This document shows positions 16,948-25,221 of a stretch of 64,000 nt of DNA, one piece after another. The stretch comes from Dyadobacter alkalitolerans DSM 23607. Lineage in GTDB: Bacteria; Bacteroidota; Bacteroidia; Cytophagales; Spirosomataceae. The stretch covers positions 1 to 64,000 of the forward strand of contig NZ_AUAS01000005.1 of NCBI RefSeq assembly GCF_000428845.1, written 5' to 3'. Both the position numbers and the translations under genes were made by a program. The notes under the pieces were generated by a model that was not told the DNA's origin, did no database searches, and saw nothing but the letters and a program-made list of their open reading frames with translations. The first letter of the stretch is position 1. Each line of letters opens with the position of its first letter.

Positions 16948-17991
16948 TCAAAACAACGGATTTTTCCTAAAATAGGTACTGCCTTCAAAACTCACAGAAT
17001 AATCGGAATCAAAACGGGTGCTTTTCTGGTAGTAATCCGTAGTAATAATTTGGGCGCCCGATTTGCATGCCGCCTCGAAAGTAGTTTTGTCGTTCCTTCT
17101 TGCTTCACGCGTATCCGAATCCGCACGGGTACGGATGAGATAGCCTTTTTTTACCAGATCCGGTATTTCAGAAGCTTTGGCATTGTTTCTGATCAGAAAA
17201 GCGGCTTCCGGTGTCCCTGGCAATGCATTGGCAAACATGGTCCTTCCGCCAAGCGAAGGATGCCCGGCGATGTACATATCCCGCTTGCTGCCCGAATCGT
17301 CCAGTACAAACACAAATTTCCCTTTTGCTTCTTTCAATGTTGGCCAGTTATCATTTAGCACGGCACTTTCAAGGGATTCAAATTCGCCCTTTACCTGATC
17401 AGGTGTAAGGATGTGCCTTTCGCCCAGATGTTCAAGAAGTGCTTCGTCGAGATAGTCAAAATCCTTGGCTGTAATACCCTCCGTCTTGCCATCACTGGCA
17501 ATTTTACCTTTCACTTCAAGGGTGATGTATACCGGCGTATGATCGGGATGCGCATCTGACCAGGCTTTGAGGTCTTGGAGGCAATCGATCAGCGTAAAAT
17601 AGTGAGTCCGAAAATCAAGGTCAGGCACGTGTAGCACCTTGAACCCAGGCTGTTTCATTTTGCCTTGTGGATCATATGGTTTCTGACCGGCGACCATTTC
17701 AAGGCCTTTAGGACTGGCATATTTTCCGCCTTTCTCGTCAGGATATACATCGACTTCAAGGTTGCGCAAACCAAGGTCAAGTTGTGCGGTAACCGGAATG
17801 TGTTCATAGTCAAGCAAGCTTGCCGACGCGGAATCTTTTTGTAAAAACGCCTTAAACAGCACCGGATCGATGGCTTGTTTATAGCTATTGTGAGAACCGA
17901 TTACCTGCGTTTTGTTGATTTTTATATGATCATCTGTTTGTGCGAAAACAGGGAAACAGCAGGCAAGCAACAGACCTAGTAGCGCTTTCAT
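16948..17991 (-). CDS. Secreted Ca2+-dependent phosphoinositide phospholipase C-like enzyme
   Basis: 347 aa from the ATG at 17991, chosen because MKALLGLLLACCFPVFAQ is a clean signal peptide; an upstream ATG at 18039 would add 16 residues. The mature protein opens with the PI-PLC catalytic start VIGSHNSYK (His as acid/base), followed by LDLGLRNLEVDVYPD, which carries the calcium/acid residues of the PI-PLC C1-like family. FKVLHVPDLDF supplies the second His. Such enzymes split phosphatidylinositol-type lipids. It is divergent from a susC-susD pair 198 bp away, so product uptake by that pair is possible but inferred. Confidence 0.85.
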   Translation of the reverse strand: MKALLGLLLACCFPVFAQTDDHIKINKTQVIGSHNSYKQAIDPVLFKAFLQKDSASASLLDYEHIPVTAQLDLGLRNLEVDVYPDEKGGKYASPKGLEMVAGQKPYDPQGKMKQPGFKVLHVPDLDFRTHYFTLIDCLQDLKAWSDAHPDHTPVYITLEVKGKIASDGKTEGITAKDFDYLDEALLEHLGERHILTPDQVKGEFESLESAVLNDNWPTLKEAKGKFVFVLDDSGSKRDMYIAGHPSLGGRTMFANALPGTPEAAFLIRNNAKASEIPDLVKKGYLIRTRADSDTREARRNDKTTFEAACKSGAQIITTDYYQKSTRFDSDYSVSFEGSTYFRKNPLF

Positions 17992-18150
17992 TGGTAGTGG
18001 TTTCGTATGAGGCAAAGGTAGCCCGACCAGAAAAGACAACCGTATTAAATTTGTGTTATCACTGGCAGCTGCATCTGAGGCCGGAACCCAGGTAACATTT
18101 TGTTAACGTAATGGTAACGCCACTTAACTGCCATTCTACCCACCCGGAAG

Positions 18151-18158
18151 TAATTTTG
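18151..18158 (+). promoter_or_regulatory. Candidate -7 element for susC (18189)
   Basis: TAATTTTG matches the Bacteroidota TAnnTTTG -7 consensus exactly, 30 bp before the susC ATG. The -33 position (about 18126-18131, AACTGC) matches TTTG only weakly. Two GTTAAC/GGTAAC-like words lie upstream (18102-18118). Confidence 0.45.
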
Positions 18159-18188
18159 CCCCCTGATCAAAAGTAAAAAATCAAATCT

Positions 18189-21100
18189 ATGCGTTCAAAA
18201 TTACGTCTATCAAAGCTCGCATGTCTTTACGCATGTTTGCCTTGGGCTGTACTTAATACTAACCCGGTCCAGGCATTTCCTGTGCGTATCAATACGAAGC
18301 TTTCGTTTCAGGCAGAGAAGTCTTTTTCAGATGCTGAGTCTGTTGCTCAGTCCATCTCGGGTTCGGTTACAGATGAAGCCGGGGCGCCGCTGCCGGGTGC
18401 CACGGTTGTCGTTAAAGGAACAACAAGAGGCACATCGACCAATGCCGAAGGGAAATTTGTGATAGAAGCCGATGCCAATGCCGTTCTGGAAGTTTCTTTT
18501 ATTGGATATGCTGCAAAACAAGTTCCGCTTAACGGGCAATCGTCAATCATTATCCAATTAACCCAGGACCTGGCGCAATTGAACGAGGTTGTTGTGGTCG
18601 GTTACGGTACACAGAAAAGGTCAGACATTACCGGCGCTATTTCTTCGCTTAACAGTGAAAGTTTTAATAGGGGCGTCGTGACAAACCCGGGTGAATTGCT
18701 GCAAGGTAAACTGGCCGGGGTTTCAATTGCTGCCAATAGCGGTGAACCCGGTGCTGCGCAGGACATTATCATCAGGGGTATCGGTAGCTTGCGCTCCGGA
18801 ACGCAACCGCTGTATGTGGTTGACGGATTTTTGCTGGACAATTCCAACACCGGCGTTCCCACCAATCCGCTCAACTTCATTAACCCTAATGACATCGAGA
18901 GCATTGATGTATTGAAAGATGCCAGTGCGACAGCTGTTTACGGATCCAGGGCATCTAACGGGGTCGTGGTAATCACGACCAAAAAAGGAAAAGGAAGACC
19001 GCAGCTGACGTTGTCTGCATCCACGGCAATATCGTCCATGGCTAACAAAATAAATGTTTTCGATGCCGATGCTTTCCGCAGGGAGGTTGTAGCCACAGGC
19101 GGAACTTTGCAGGATTTTGGGGCAAATACGAACTGGCAGGATGAACTTTCGCAGACAGGTGTATCAAGCAACCTCAACTTATCGATGAGCGGAGCCAATA
19201 GCGAAAATTTTTCCTATTTCACTTCCGTAGGTTATCAGGATCAGGAAGGAATTTTGAAAAACAGCAGGCTGAAACGCTATTCAGGAAAATTGAATTTGAA
19301 CCAGAAGGCATTCAACGGCCGCTTAAATATTGACTACAATTTAACGGCTTCCCGCACGGAAAATTTACGCCCGGATATCACTTCTACCATGAGTGATATG
19401 CTTAGTTTGAATCCCACGATTCCTCCTTTAACAGACGGCGTCCCTACTTTGTTGAACACGAATGCATTAAACCCGCTTGCCCGGTATAATCTGTTCAGCG
19501 ACAAGGCTATTAACCACCGTATTCTGGCAAATATTTCACCCTCAGTTGAAATCATCGACGGCCTTACCTACAAGTTGAATTTCGGTGTAGATTATTCTAC
19601 GACAACCAGAAATCAGCAGTATAAGCCGTTTCCTGCGGTTATCAATGAGTCCGACGTTTCCAATGGTGTGCTTGACAATGCAATAAGTGGAAATACGAAC
19701 CAACTTGTTGAGAATACGCTGACATACAATTGGGTCCGTGAGAACCATAATGTTACGCTCCTGGCGGGTCATTCTTTCCAAAAGTTTTTGGATGAAACCA
19801 GAATAACTACTTACCGCGGATTTGCAAATAACAATATCGAGCCTATTTACCAGGATCACACCAGCACAACCGCATTCCCTACGGCGGTCAACGCGGAGGC
19901 TTTGAAAAATGAGCTGCAATCTTTCTTTGGAAGGGTAAACTATATATATGCTGACAAATACATGTTCACCGGTACGTTCCGCGCCGATGGATCTTCCAAG
20001 TTCGGTCAGAATAATAAGTATGGTTATTTCCCTTCATTCGCCTTGGGATGGAACATCAGCAAGGAAGATTTCATGAGTAGTTCGGCTTTCAACAACCTGA
20101 AACTGCGCGCAAGCTGGGGAAGGACCGGTAACCAGGAAATTCCTTCCAAGATCACAAAAGCGAGCTATTTGGAGCAGCGTTTACAAACAGGAACCGGGAG
20201 CGTAAGTACTTATCCGATCGATACCGACGCTACTGCATTGGAAGGATTTCCGTACGGGATTATTTTCACAAGATTGGCCAATCCAAATTTGCAATGGGAA
20301 GTATCGACACAGGTGGATTTAGGGATTGACTTTGCGTTGTTCAAATCGAGAGTGACTGGTACGCTTGATTATTTTAACAAGCAATCTTCCAACATCCTTT
20401 TGGAAGTTGTTCCTTCCGATCCGGTTCAGCCTACTTCGACCTACTGGAACAATATCCCGGATATGAAAATCCAGAATAATGGTATCGAGCTTACTTTGAA
20501 TTATGGCAGCGATCCTAAGCGTGACTTCTCGTACAACATCGGAGGTAACTTCACCTACATTCAGAATAAAGTGAAGAAGTCTCCTTACGCAGTTTTGGCC
20601 ACTGGCGCGGCGCAGGGTGCCGGTCAATCCGGGGCGACTATTAACGGCTACATTAATGATCAACCGCTGGGCGCATTCTACATGTATCAATTTGATGGAA
20701 TAAATCCGGATAATGGTCAAAATGCATTCAGAGATACAAACGGTGATGGGGCGATATTGGATAATGACCGTGTTGTGGTCGGCAGCGCTATCCCGAAGAT
20801 CATTTATGGATATAATCTTAATCTGAAATACAAGTCTTTCGATCTGGGTTTAAATTTTAATGGTGTAGCCGGCAATAAGGTTTACAACCACACGACTATG
20901 ACGTTGTTCAGCAGGGCATTATTGGCCAAATCCAACAACACAACTGATTTCGCCACGCAATACCCAAATGAGGCGTTGAGCAATGCCAATGTTGTGTCGA
21001 CCCGATATCTGGAAAACGGCTCTTTCATGAGATTGAATAATGCAACCCTGGCTTACAATCTGAACCTAACAGGAACCAAGCTGGCGAACGTCATTCAACG

Positions 21101-21272
21101 TGCCAGTCTTACATTAACCGGTCAGAATTTGTTTGTGATAAGCAGTTATTCAGGTTTTGATCCCGAAGTGAATACGGGATCGGCTTCCGGCGGCATCCAG
21201 ACATTTGGAATCGACCGCTTTACTTATCCAAGAGCAAGAACTTTCCTGCTTGGTTTGAATGTGACATTTTAA
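18189..21272 (+). CDS. SusC/RagA family TonB-linked outer-membrane protein
   Basis: 1027 aa. Signal peptide in the first 30 residues, cleaved around VQAFP. The carboxypeptidase-regulatory-like domain follows (SISGSVTDEAGAPLPGATVV, about residues 56-75), then the TonB-box/plug sequence LNEVVVVGYGTQKRSDITGA and IDVLKDASATAVYGSRASNG, and the barrel, ending RARTFLLGLNVTF with terminal Phe. No sigma/anti-sigma gene accompanies this pair, unlike the 8-16 kb locus. Forms an importer with the SusD protein encoded 43 bp downstream. Ligand unknown. Confidence 0.95.
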   Translation: MRSKLRLSKLACLYACLPWAVLNTNPVQAFPVRINTKLSFQAEKSFSDAESVAQSISGSVTDEAGAPLPGATVVVKGTTRGTSTNAEGKFVIEADANAVLEVSFIGYAAKQVPLNGQSSIIIQLTQDLAQLNEVVVVGYGTQKRSDITGAISSLNSESFNRGVVTNPGELLQGKLAGVSIAANSGEPGAAQDIIIRGIGSLRSGTQPLYVVDGFLLDNSNTGVPTNPLNFINPNDIESIDVLKDASATAVYGSRASNGVVVITTKKGKGRPQLTLSASTAISSMANKINVFDADAFRREVVATGGTLQDFGANTNWQDELSQTGVSSNLNLSMSGANSENFSYFTSVGYQDQEGILKNSRLKRYSGKLNLNQKAFNGRLNIDYNLTASRTENLRPDITSTMSDMLSLNPTIPPLTDGVPTLLNTNALNPLARYNLFSDKAINHRILANISPSVEIIDGLTYKLNFGVDYSTTTRNQQYKPFPAVINESDVSNGVLDNAISGNTNQLVENTLTYNWVRENHNVTLLAGHSFQKFLDETRITTYRGFANNNIEPIYQDHTSTTAFPTAVNAEALKNELQSFFGRVNYIYADKYMFTGTFRADGSSKFGQNNKYGYFPSFALGWNISKEDFMSSSAFNNLKLRASWGRTGNQEIPSKITKASYLEQRLQTGTGSVSTYPIDTDATALEGFPYGIIFTRLANPNLQWEVSTQVDLGIDFALFKSRVTGTLDYFNKQSSNILLEVVPSDPVQPTSTYWNNIPDMKIQNNGIELTLNYGSDPKRDFSYNIGGNFTYIQNKVKKSPYAVLATGAAQGAGQSGATINGYINDQPLGAFYMYQFDGINPDNGQNAFRDTNGDGAILDNDRVVVGSAIPKIIYGYNLNLKYKSFDLGLNFNGVAGNKVYNHTTMTLFSRALLAKSNNTTDFATQYPNEALSNANVVSTRYLENGSFMRLNNATLAYNLNLTGTKLANVIQRASLTLTGQNLFVISSYSGFDPEVNTGSASGGIQTFGIDRFTYPRARTFLLGLNVTF

Positions 21273-21315
21273 TAGAACAAAACGATAGCTACGATTCGTT
21301 GAAAATCAAATCATA

Positions 21316-23064
21316 ATGAAAAATACAGGATTTTATAGAGCGTTGACGGCAGTGGGATTTCTACTGGCCTTTATTGGTTGTACCAATTTGGAAGAAGATA
21401 TTCTTGATGAATCGCTTACAGGAACGGGTCAAGCCCAACTTGTAAGCGGCTCCATAGCCCCGGTATATGGCCTTCTCCGCTCCGGTGTATGGCTGCATAC
21501 AAACCAATTCGGACTGCAAGAGGTCGCTTCTGATGAAGGTATCCTGCCCTACCGAGGCGGCACCGACTGGTATGATGGGGGTAAGTTTATTGCGGTTCAC
21601 CAGCACCTGATGACCCCAAGTAATGGGCTCGTAGGCGATACCTGGACGCAAATTACCCTTACTTTATCGAGAGCCGTCATTGCTGCGGAACGGTTAAACG
21701 AAGCAGGTAAAGCCGGTAATGCAGGTGCGCAGGCAGGTTACTATGAAATGGTTGCCATGAAGGCGTACCTCAATATGCTGGCACTGGACAACTGGGGCCT
21801 GGTGTTCAAAAAAGAGCTTTCGAGTGAGGTGTCTCAGGTCCTGAGAGGCCAGGAAGCAATTACTTATCTCGAAAGCGAACTGTTATCGGTGGTTGACTTA
21901 ATCCGTAAGGAAAATGATCCGGGCAGGTTAAACCAAAATGCAGTGAAAGCATTGCTGGCGCGTTTGTATTTGAACGCCGCCGTCTATCGCAGTCCGTATG
22001 GTAAGCCTGAGTTTAGTAAGGAGGATATGGATAAGGTGATTAAATATACCAATGAGATTATTGCGGGACCCTATGCCCTGTCTCCTGAATACTTTGATCT
22101 GTTCAGCGACGATAATCATACCAACAAGGAGCTAATTTTTGCACTGGACCAGCGGGGAGTACTGGAAACAGATCACCAGCGCTGGGCGTACTGGTCGATT
22201 TCAGGTGACCAGATCCCAAGACCGGAGTTCCCGAACACGCGCGGAACAGATGCGGTTGCTGCAACGCCCGACTTTTATCAAACCTGGGTGGATGCCAATG
22301 GCAATATAGACCCAGCCGACGCAGATGCCCGTTTTTTCAAGAAAAATACGATTGTTCCTGAAAACCTGAAAAACTTAACAGGAGTTACGCCTTTGAATGA
22401 TGCCGAGCACTATTATTCCGTAGATGCCACGGAGTTTGAAATGGACAGAGGGATTTTACGCGGAATCATCTGGGGGCCCAGAAAAGACGGAAGCGGCAAT
22501 ATTTTGAAATCCGCCGACGGCAAAGTAAGGATATATCCGGTGATCAACAAAAGAACGAGCGGAGCCAACCTGACTTATGTAAATCATATTCCCAATGTAG
22601 ATTTTACAGGCCCGGGCAGCTTGCACAACACCGGCTACCGGTTTTCAAAGTATCAGTTCAGTCATACCGGTAACAATTGCTGCAGTTACAGCAGTGTCGA
22701 CCTGGTATTGATTCGCCTTGGGGAAATTTACCTGATGCGCGCCGAAGCGAAGCTGAGAAATGGCGACAATGCAGGTGCTCTGGCTGATATCAATACATTG
22801 AGAACTTCAAGAAATGCCCGGCCGGCCCAAACTCCAAAAGCGCTGACGAAAATTGACCTTGACATCTTATTTCGTGAGTCGGGATTTGAATTGTACTGGG
22901 AGGCTTTCAGAAGAAATTATCAGATCCGTTTTGGAAAATATGAAGGCAGCTGGACAGGAAAAACGGATAAGAGCGTCGACAAGCGACTATTCCCAATCCC
23001 TCAGCGAGCCATCGACGGAGCTTCTGCCGAGGAAGGATTTTTGGTACAAAATCAAGGATATTAA
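21316..23064 (+). CDS. RagB/SusD family nutrient-uptake outer-membrane lipoprotein
   Basis: 582 aa, on the long side for SusD. The lipoprotein signal ends LLAFIGC, placing the lipid-modified Cys at residue 22. The conserved helices are AYLNMLALDNWGLVFKKELS and LARLYLNAAVYRS. The C-terminal part contains LIRLGEIYLMRAEAKLRNGD and the FELYWEAFRRNYQIRFGKY motif, and ends in the usual LFPIPQRAI. An insertion around residues 290-420 accounts for the length. Outer-membrane lid of the SusC partner; a strong terminator follows. Confidence 0.95.
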   Translation: MKNTGFYRALTAVGFLLAFIGCTNLEEDILDESLTGTGQAQLVSGSIAPVYGLLRSGVWLHTNQFGLQEVASDEGILPYRGGTDWYDGGKFIAVHQHLMTPSNGLVGDTWTQITLTLSRAVIAAERLNEAGKAGNAGAQAGYYEMVAMKAYLNMLALDNWGLVFKKELSSEVSQVLRGQEAITYLESELLSVVDLIRKENDPGRLNQNAVKALLARLYLNAAVYRSPYGKPEFSKEDMDKVIKYTNEIIAGPYALSPEYFDLFSDDNHTNKELIFALDQRGVLETDHQRWAYWSISGDQIPRPEFPNTRGTDAVAATPDFYQTWVDANGNIDPADADARFFKKNTIVPENLKNLTGVTPLNDAEHYYSVDATEFEMDRGILRGIIWGPRKDGSGNILKSADGKVRIYPVINKRTSGANLTYVNHIPNVDFTGPGSLHNTGYRFSKYQFSHTGNNCCSYSSVDLVLIRLGEIYLMRAEAKLRNGDNAGALADINTLRTSRNARPAQTPKALTKIDLDILFRESGFELYWEAFRRNYQIRFGKYEGSWTGKTDKSVDKRLFPIPQRAIDGASAEEGFLVQNQGY

Positions 23065-23074
23065 TTCCACCCTA

Positions 23075-23118
23075 AAAGAAAATGAGGCTGCTCTGAATCG
23101 GGCAGCCTCATTTTCTTT
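23075..23118 (+). terminator. Terminator after susCD (18-23 kb)
   Basis: AAAGAAAATGAGGCTGC (23075-23091) pairs perfectly with GCAGCCTCATTTTCTTT (23102-23118). This 17-bp stem with flanking A and T tracts would work in both directions. Confidence 0.85.
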
Positions 23119-23248
23119 AATGACCATCGGCCAGCTTTACATTCTGAATTGTTGCAGATTTATTCTAATCAGAAGTTAGGATCGAAGTTGAAAAAAATAG
23201 GATTGGAAAGTCCTACTATATTCTCGCTGAGTTTCATAGACTCCGAAA

Positions 23249-23449
23249 CTACGGATAAGGCGTTACAGGCCCCTCGATGGTAACACGGTAATAAGTCCGG
23301 TTTTGAGCGGAAGGTGTATCAGTGAATTCAGCGTACAAAAACATATTGTGGTAATTCTTAGTGTAATTCTCGCCATCTTGCTGATATAGATTTGCGGTTC
23401 TCGCAGCGTCGTTCTGGTGTAGGCGAGCTTGCCAGCGCGTGTACCACAA
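23249..23449 (-). pseudogene. Orphan C-terminal protein fragment
   Basis: A 66-codon frame from a TTG, with the stop at 23249. The C-terminal half (YHNMFLYAEFTDTPSAQNRT, then VTIEGPVTPYP) has the look of the end of an extracytoplasmic beta-rich protein. There is no plausible N-terminus, and the sequence begins directly after the stop of the neighbouring minus-strand frame. I take it as the remnant of a lost gene. No family recognised. Confidence 0.35.
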
Positions 23450-23452
23450 TTT

Positions 23453-24046
23453 TTAAAATGTTGTGTGATACATTCGAATCTTATATCTAGTTGAGCGTTT
23501 TTTTAGCACCTCGTTTATTTTGTCGTTTAATTCAATAAAATAGGACTCAAGTGTATTTGTTACCTCTATCAAGTAATCGTTGTTTATCATTACCATCATC
23601 TCTGTACCATCTCTTAGTTTGACTGTTTCTACCGACTTTATTGTTAAAAACTCATTTCTTGATTCCTCCGTTATTTGGTTTATGCTTATGTTTAAATTTG
23701 ACTTTAATTTGATTGCCGTTTCAATTTGACTCCATGCGCTATTTAATGTTTTTGAGTAGATAGCAGCATCATTTATTATTTTATTATGTAATCGATTAGG
23801 TTCTGCTATTGCTAGTACTTCCTTGTTGAGTAAGCTTACCTCAAATACTAAGATATTGCGTGTTTCTATTAATGTCTCTTCAAATATTGCTATTTCGGTA
23901 GTCAATAACTCTTTCCATATAGTGAAACCTCGTCTTTTAGCGATTTCTTTTTCAAGTCCATAAACTTGCTTTAATTTATATTCAGTGAGTGCTGACTTAT
24001 CGGTGTTGATAAGTAGATCTATCTCTTCATTTATTTTTTTTTCGAG
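23453..24046 (-). CDS. 5'-truncated hypothetical protein, coiled-coil-like
   Basis: The frame can be read from CTC at 24044-24046 to the stop at 23453, about 197 codons, although a usable start (TTG at 23905) occurs only 47 codons in. The upstream codons look coding (EIDLLINTDKSALTEYKLKQ, then FTIWKELL). Two TAG codons lie directly upstream, exactly where the 110-bp repeat begins. The protein is rich in Glu, Lys, Ile and Asn with long helices and a KLRDGTEMMVMINNDYLIEV strand pair. The DNA is visibly more AT-rich than its neighbours, which suggests transfer. Probably an inactive remnant. Not recognised. Confidence 0.5.
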   Translation of the reverse strand, partial: LEKKINEEIDLLINTDKSALTEYKLKQVYGLEKEIAKRRGFTIWKELLTTEIAIFEETLIETRNILVFEVSLLNKEVLAIAEPNRLHNKIINDAAIYSKTLNSAWSQIETAIKLKSNLNISINQITEESRNEFLTIKSVETVKLRDGTEMMVMINNDYLIEVTNTLESYFIELNDKINEVLKKRSTRYKIRMYHTTF

Positions 24047-24163
24047 CGTATGCTACTAGAATAGGTTGTCGGAAATACTACATCAAAGGTCAAGATCTGC
24101 TGATAAACTAAATGCTGGAATCTTACTCCTCTGCTACTTCTCTCCCATCAAGCTTAAAGGTTG
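24047..24163 (+). repeat. 110-bp dispersed repeat, copy B
   Basis: Second copy of the repeat at 16711-16826, same orientation. It carries a 1-nt deletion near its start and a TGG-to-TAG change relative to copy A, and its stop is replaced by AAG so that the frame runs on. Its left edge coincides with the point where the minus-strand ORF at 23453-24046 is cut off. Confidence 0.75.
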
Positions 24164-24389
24164 TTTTATAGCCGTATTGTTATCCATTACATTTGGCTCA
24201 TAAGCATTGATGTGCCATTTGGCTGCGCCGGTTACTTGCCTAAATTAGCTCATGGTTGGCTGAGAGTGTTTGCTTAGATGCAACATTCGACCGACTTGCT
24301 TGTCCAAGTAAGCAAGAGTTAAAAAAACCGACGTTTATGGGAATTTTTTGGTATTTGCTTATACTCTGTGACGATGAAGAATCTGTAAA

Positions 24390-24806
24390 TTATTTGCTAG
24401 CTCGGATTGACGCAATCATCGTATTTCTACTTTTACCTGCAAAATTTAAATACAATTTCTTGCCGTTTATGCTACCGATGTATAAACCATCATTATAGAC
24501 AATGTATTCACCCTCACCTTTTTGAATATCAAATAAACCCAAAGGATCTGTGTATGGTGTTCCCAGCGCGACCCCTTTTCTTAGAATACTAATTTCATAT
24601 TCATCCACTTTTGTGATTTCCAACTCGGATGTAATAGCAACCTTTCCATCCACGAGTTCAGGAAAGTTGAGAGTCTCACCCTCCATATTATAAAGGGTAG
24701 TAATCTGATAAACTCCTGAAATCTCCGGCAACACGCTCTCATCAGCATCATTGCGGCATGCAAACAAAGTGGTCAGGATGGCAACAAACAAAGCAGTCTT
24801 TTTCAT
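24390..24806 (-). CDS. Small lipoprotein of unknown function
   Basis: 138 aa. The signal MKKTALFVAILTTLFAC is a lipobox with the acylated Cys at residue 17. The mature part is beta-rich (EISGVYQITTLYNMEGETLN; EYEISILRKGVALGTPYTDP), about 120 residues, resembling small lipocalin-like or DUF-type Bacteroidota lipoproteins, but I cannot name the family. It stands alone, 580 bp from ktrB. A plus-strand frame covering 24256-24498 is antisense to it and has no support. Confidence 0.6.
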   Translation of the reverse strand: MKKTALFVAILTTLFACRNDADESVLPEISGVYQITTLYNMEGETLNFPELVDGKVAITSELEITKVDEYEISILRKGVALGTPYTDPLGLFDIQKGEGEYIVYNDGLYIGSINGKKLYLNFAGKSRNTMIASIRASK

Positions 24807-25113
24807 AAAAATGAAGTTTCATTTCAAATTAAGCATATGATACATTAATAGAATGTTAAATTTGATCTACTTCGGAACAAAGTAATGCAGCCATTGTCAA
24901 GCACCAATAGGCAAAGCCCGTTCTCCCTGGCTATTCGAAATGATTTCACAATATGATAGTTTCCCACTTGTTCTGTGCTTTGTTGGTCAATATAAGACAA
25001 GTTATACGGCAAGTATTACCCTGAAATAGCCTTATAACAGCTCTGTAAGCTTATGAAGTGTCATGAAAAGAAACCGCAGGTTCTTGATCTGGAGGCTTTG
25101 AATTAAAGGCTGG
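24807..25113. other. Intergenic stretch, no feature seen
   Basis: About 300 bp between the lipoprotein start and the ktrA stub. I see no ORF with family resemblance on either strand, no hairpin with a T-tract, and no continuation of the ktrA frame. The upstream 60 bp of the lipoprotein gene (24807-24860) is AT-rich and probably holds its promoter. Confidence 0.4.
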
Positions 25114-25212
25114 TCAATTACTATCAACGCCAATGGTTTCATGACCTAATTCTGTTAGGCGGATCGCCAGAGATTTGCCAAAGCTCCCCAGTCCAAAAAT
25201 GATATACTTCAT
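25114..25212 (-). pseudogene. ktrA/trkA N-terminal stub (32 codons)
   Basis: ATG at 25210-25212, TGA at 25114-25116. The 32 residues MKYIIFGLGSFGKSLAIRLT...VDSN are the start of a KtrA/TrkA RCK_N domain: beta1, the GLGSFG dinucleotide loop, helix 1, and beta2 ending in the acidic VDS. A complete KtrA is about 220 aa. No frame downstream continues the RCK domain, so the rest is deleted, not merely frameshifted. It starts 9 bp after ktrB, the normal order for the potassium-uptake regulator. The remaining protein would not bind nucleotide stably. Confidence 0.75.
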
Positions 25213-25221
25213 AGTCAGTAA

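Noticed and set aside
24256..24498. 80-codon plus-strand frame
   Set aside because: Antisense to the lipoprotein gene (24390-24806), which has a lipobox and a sensible start.
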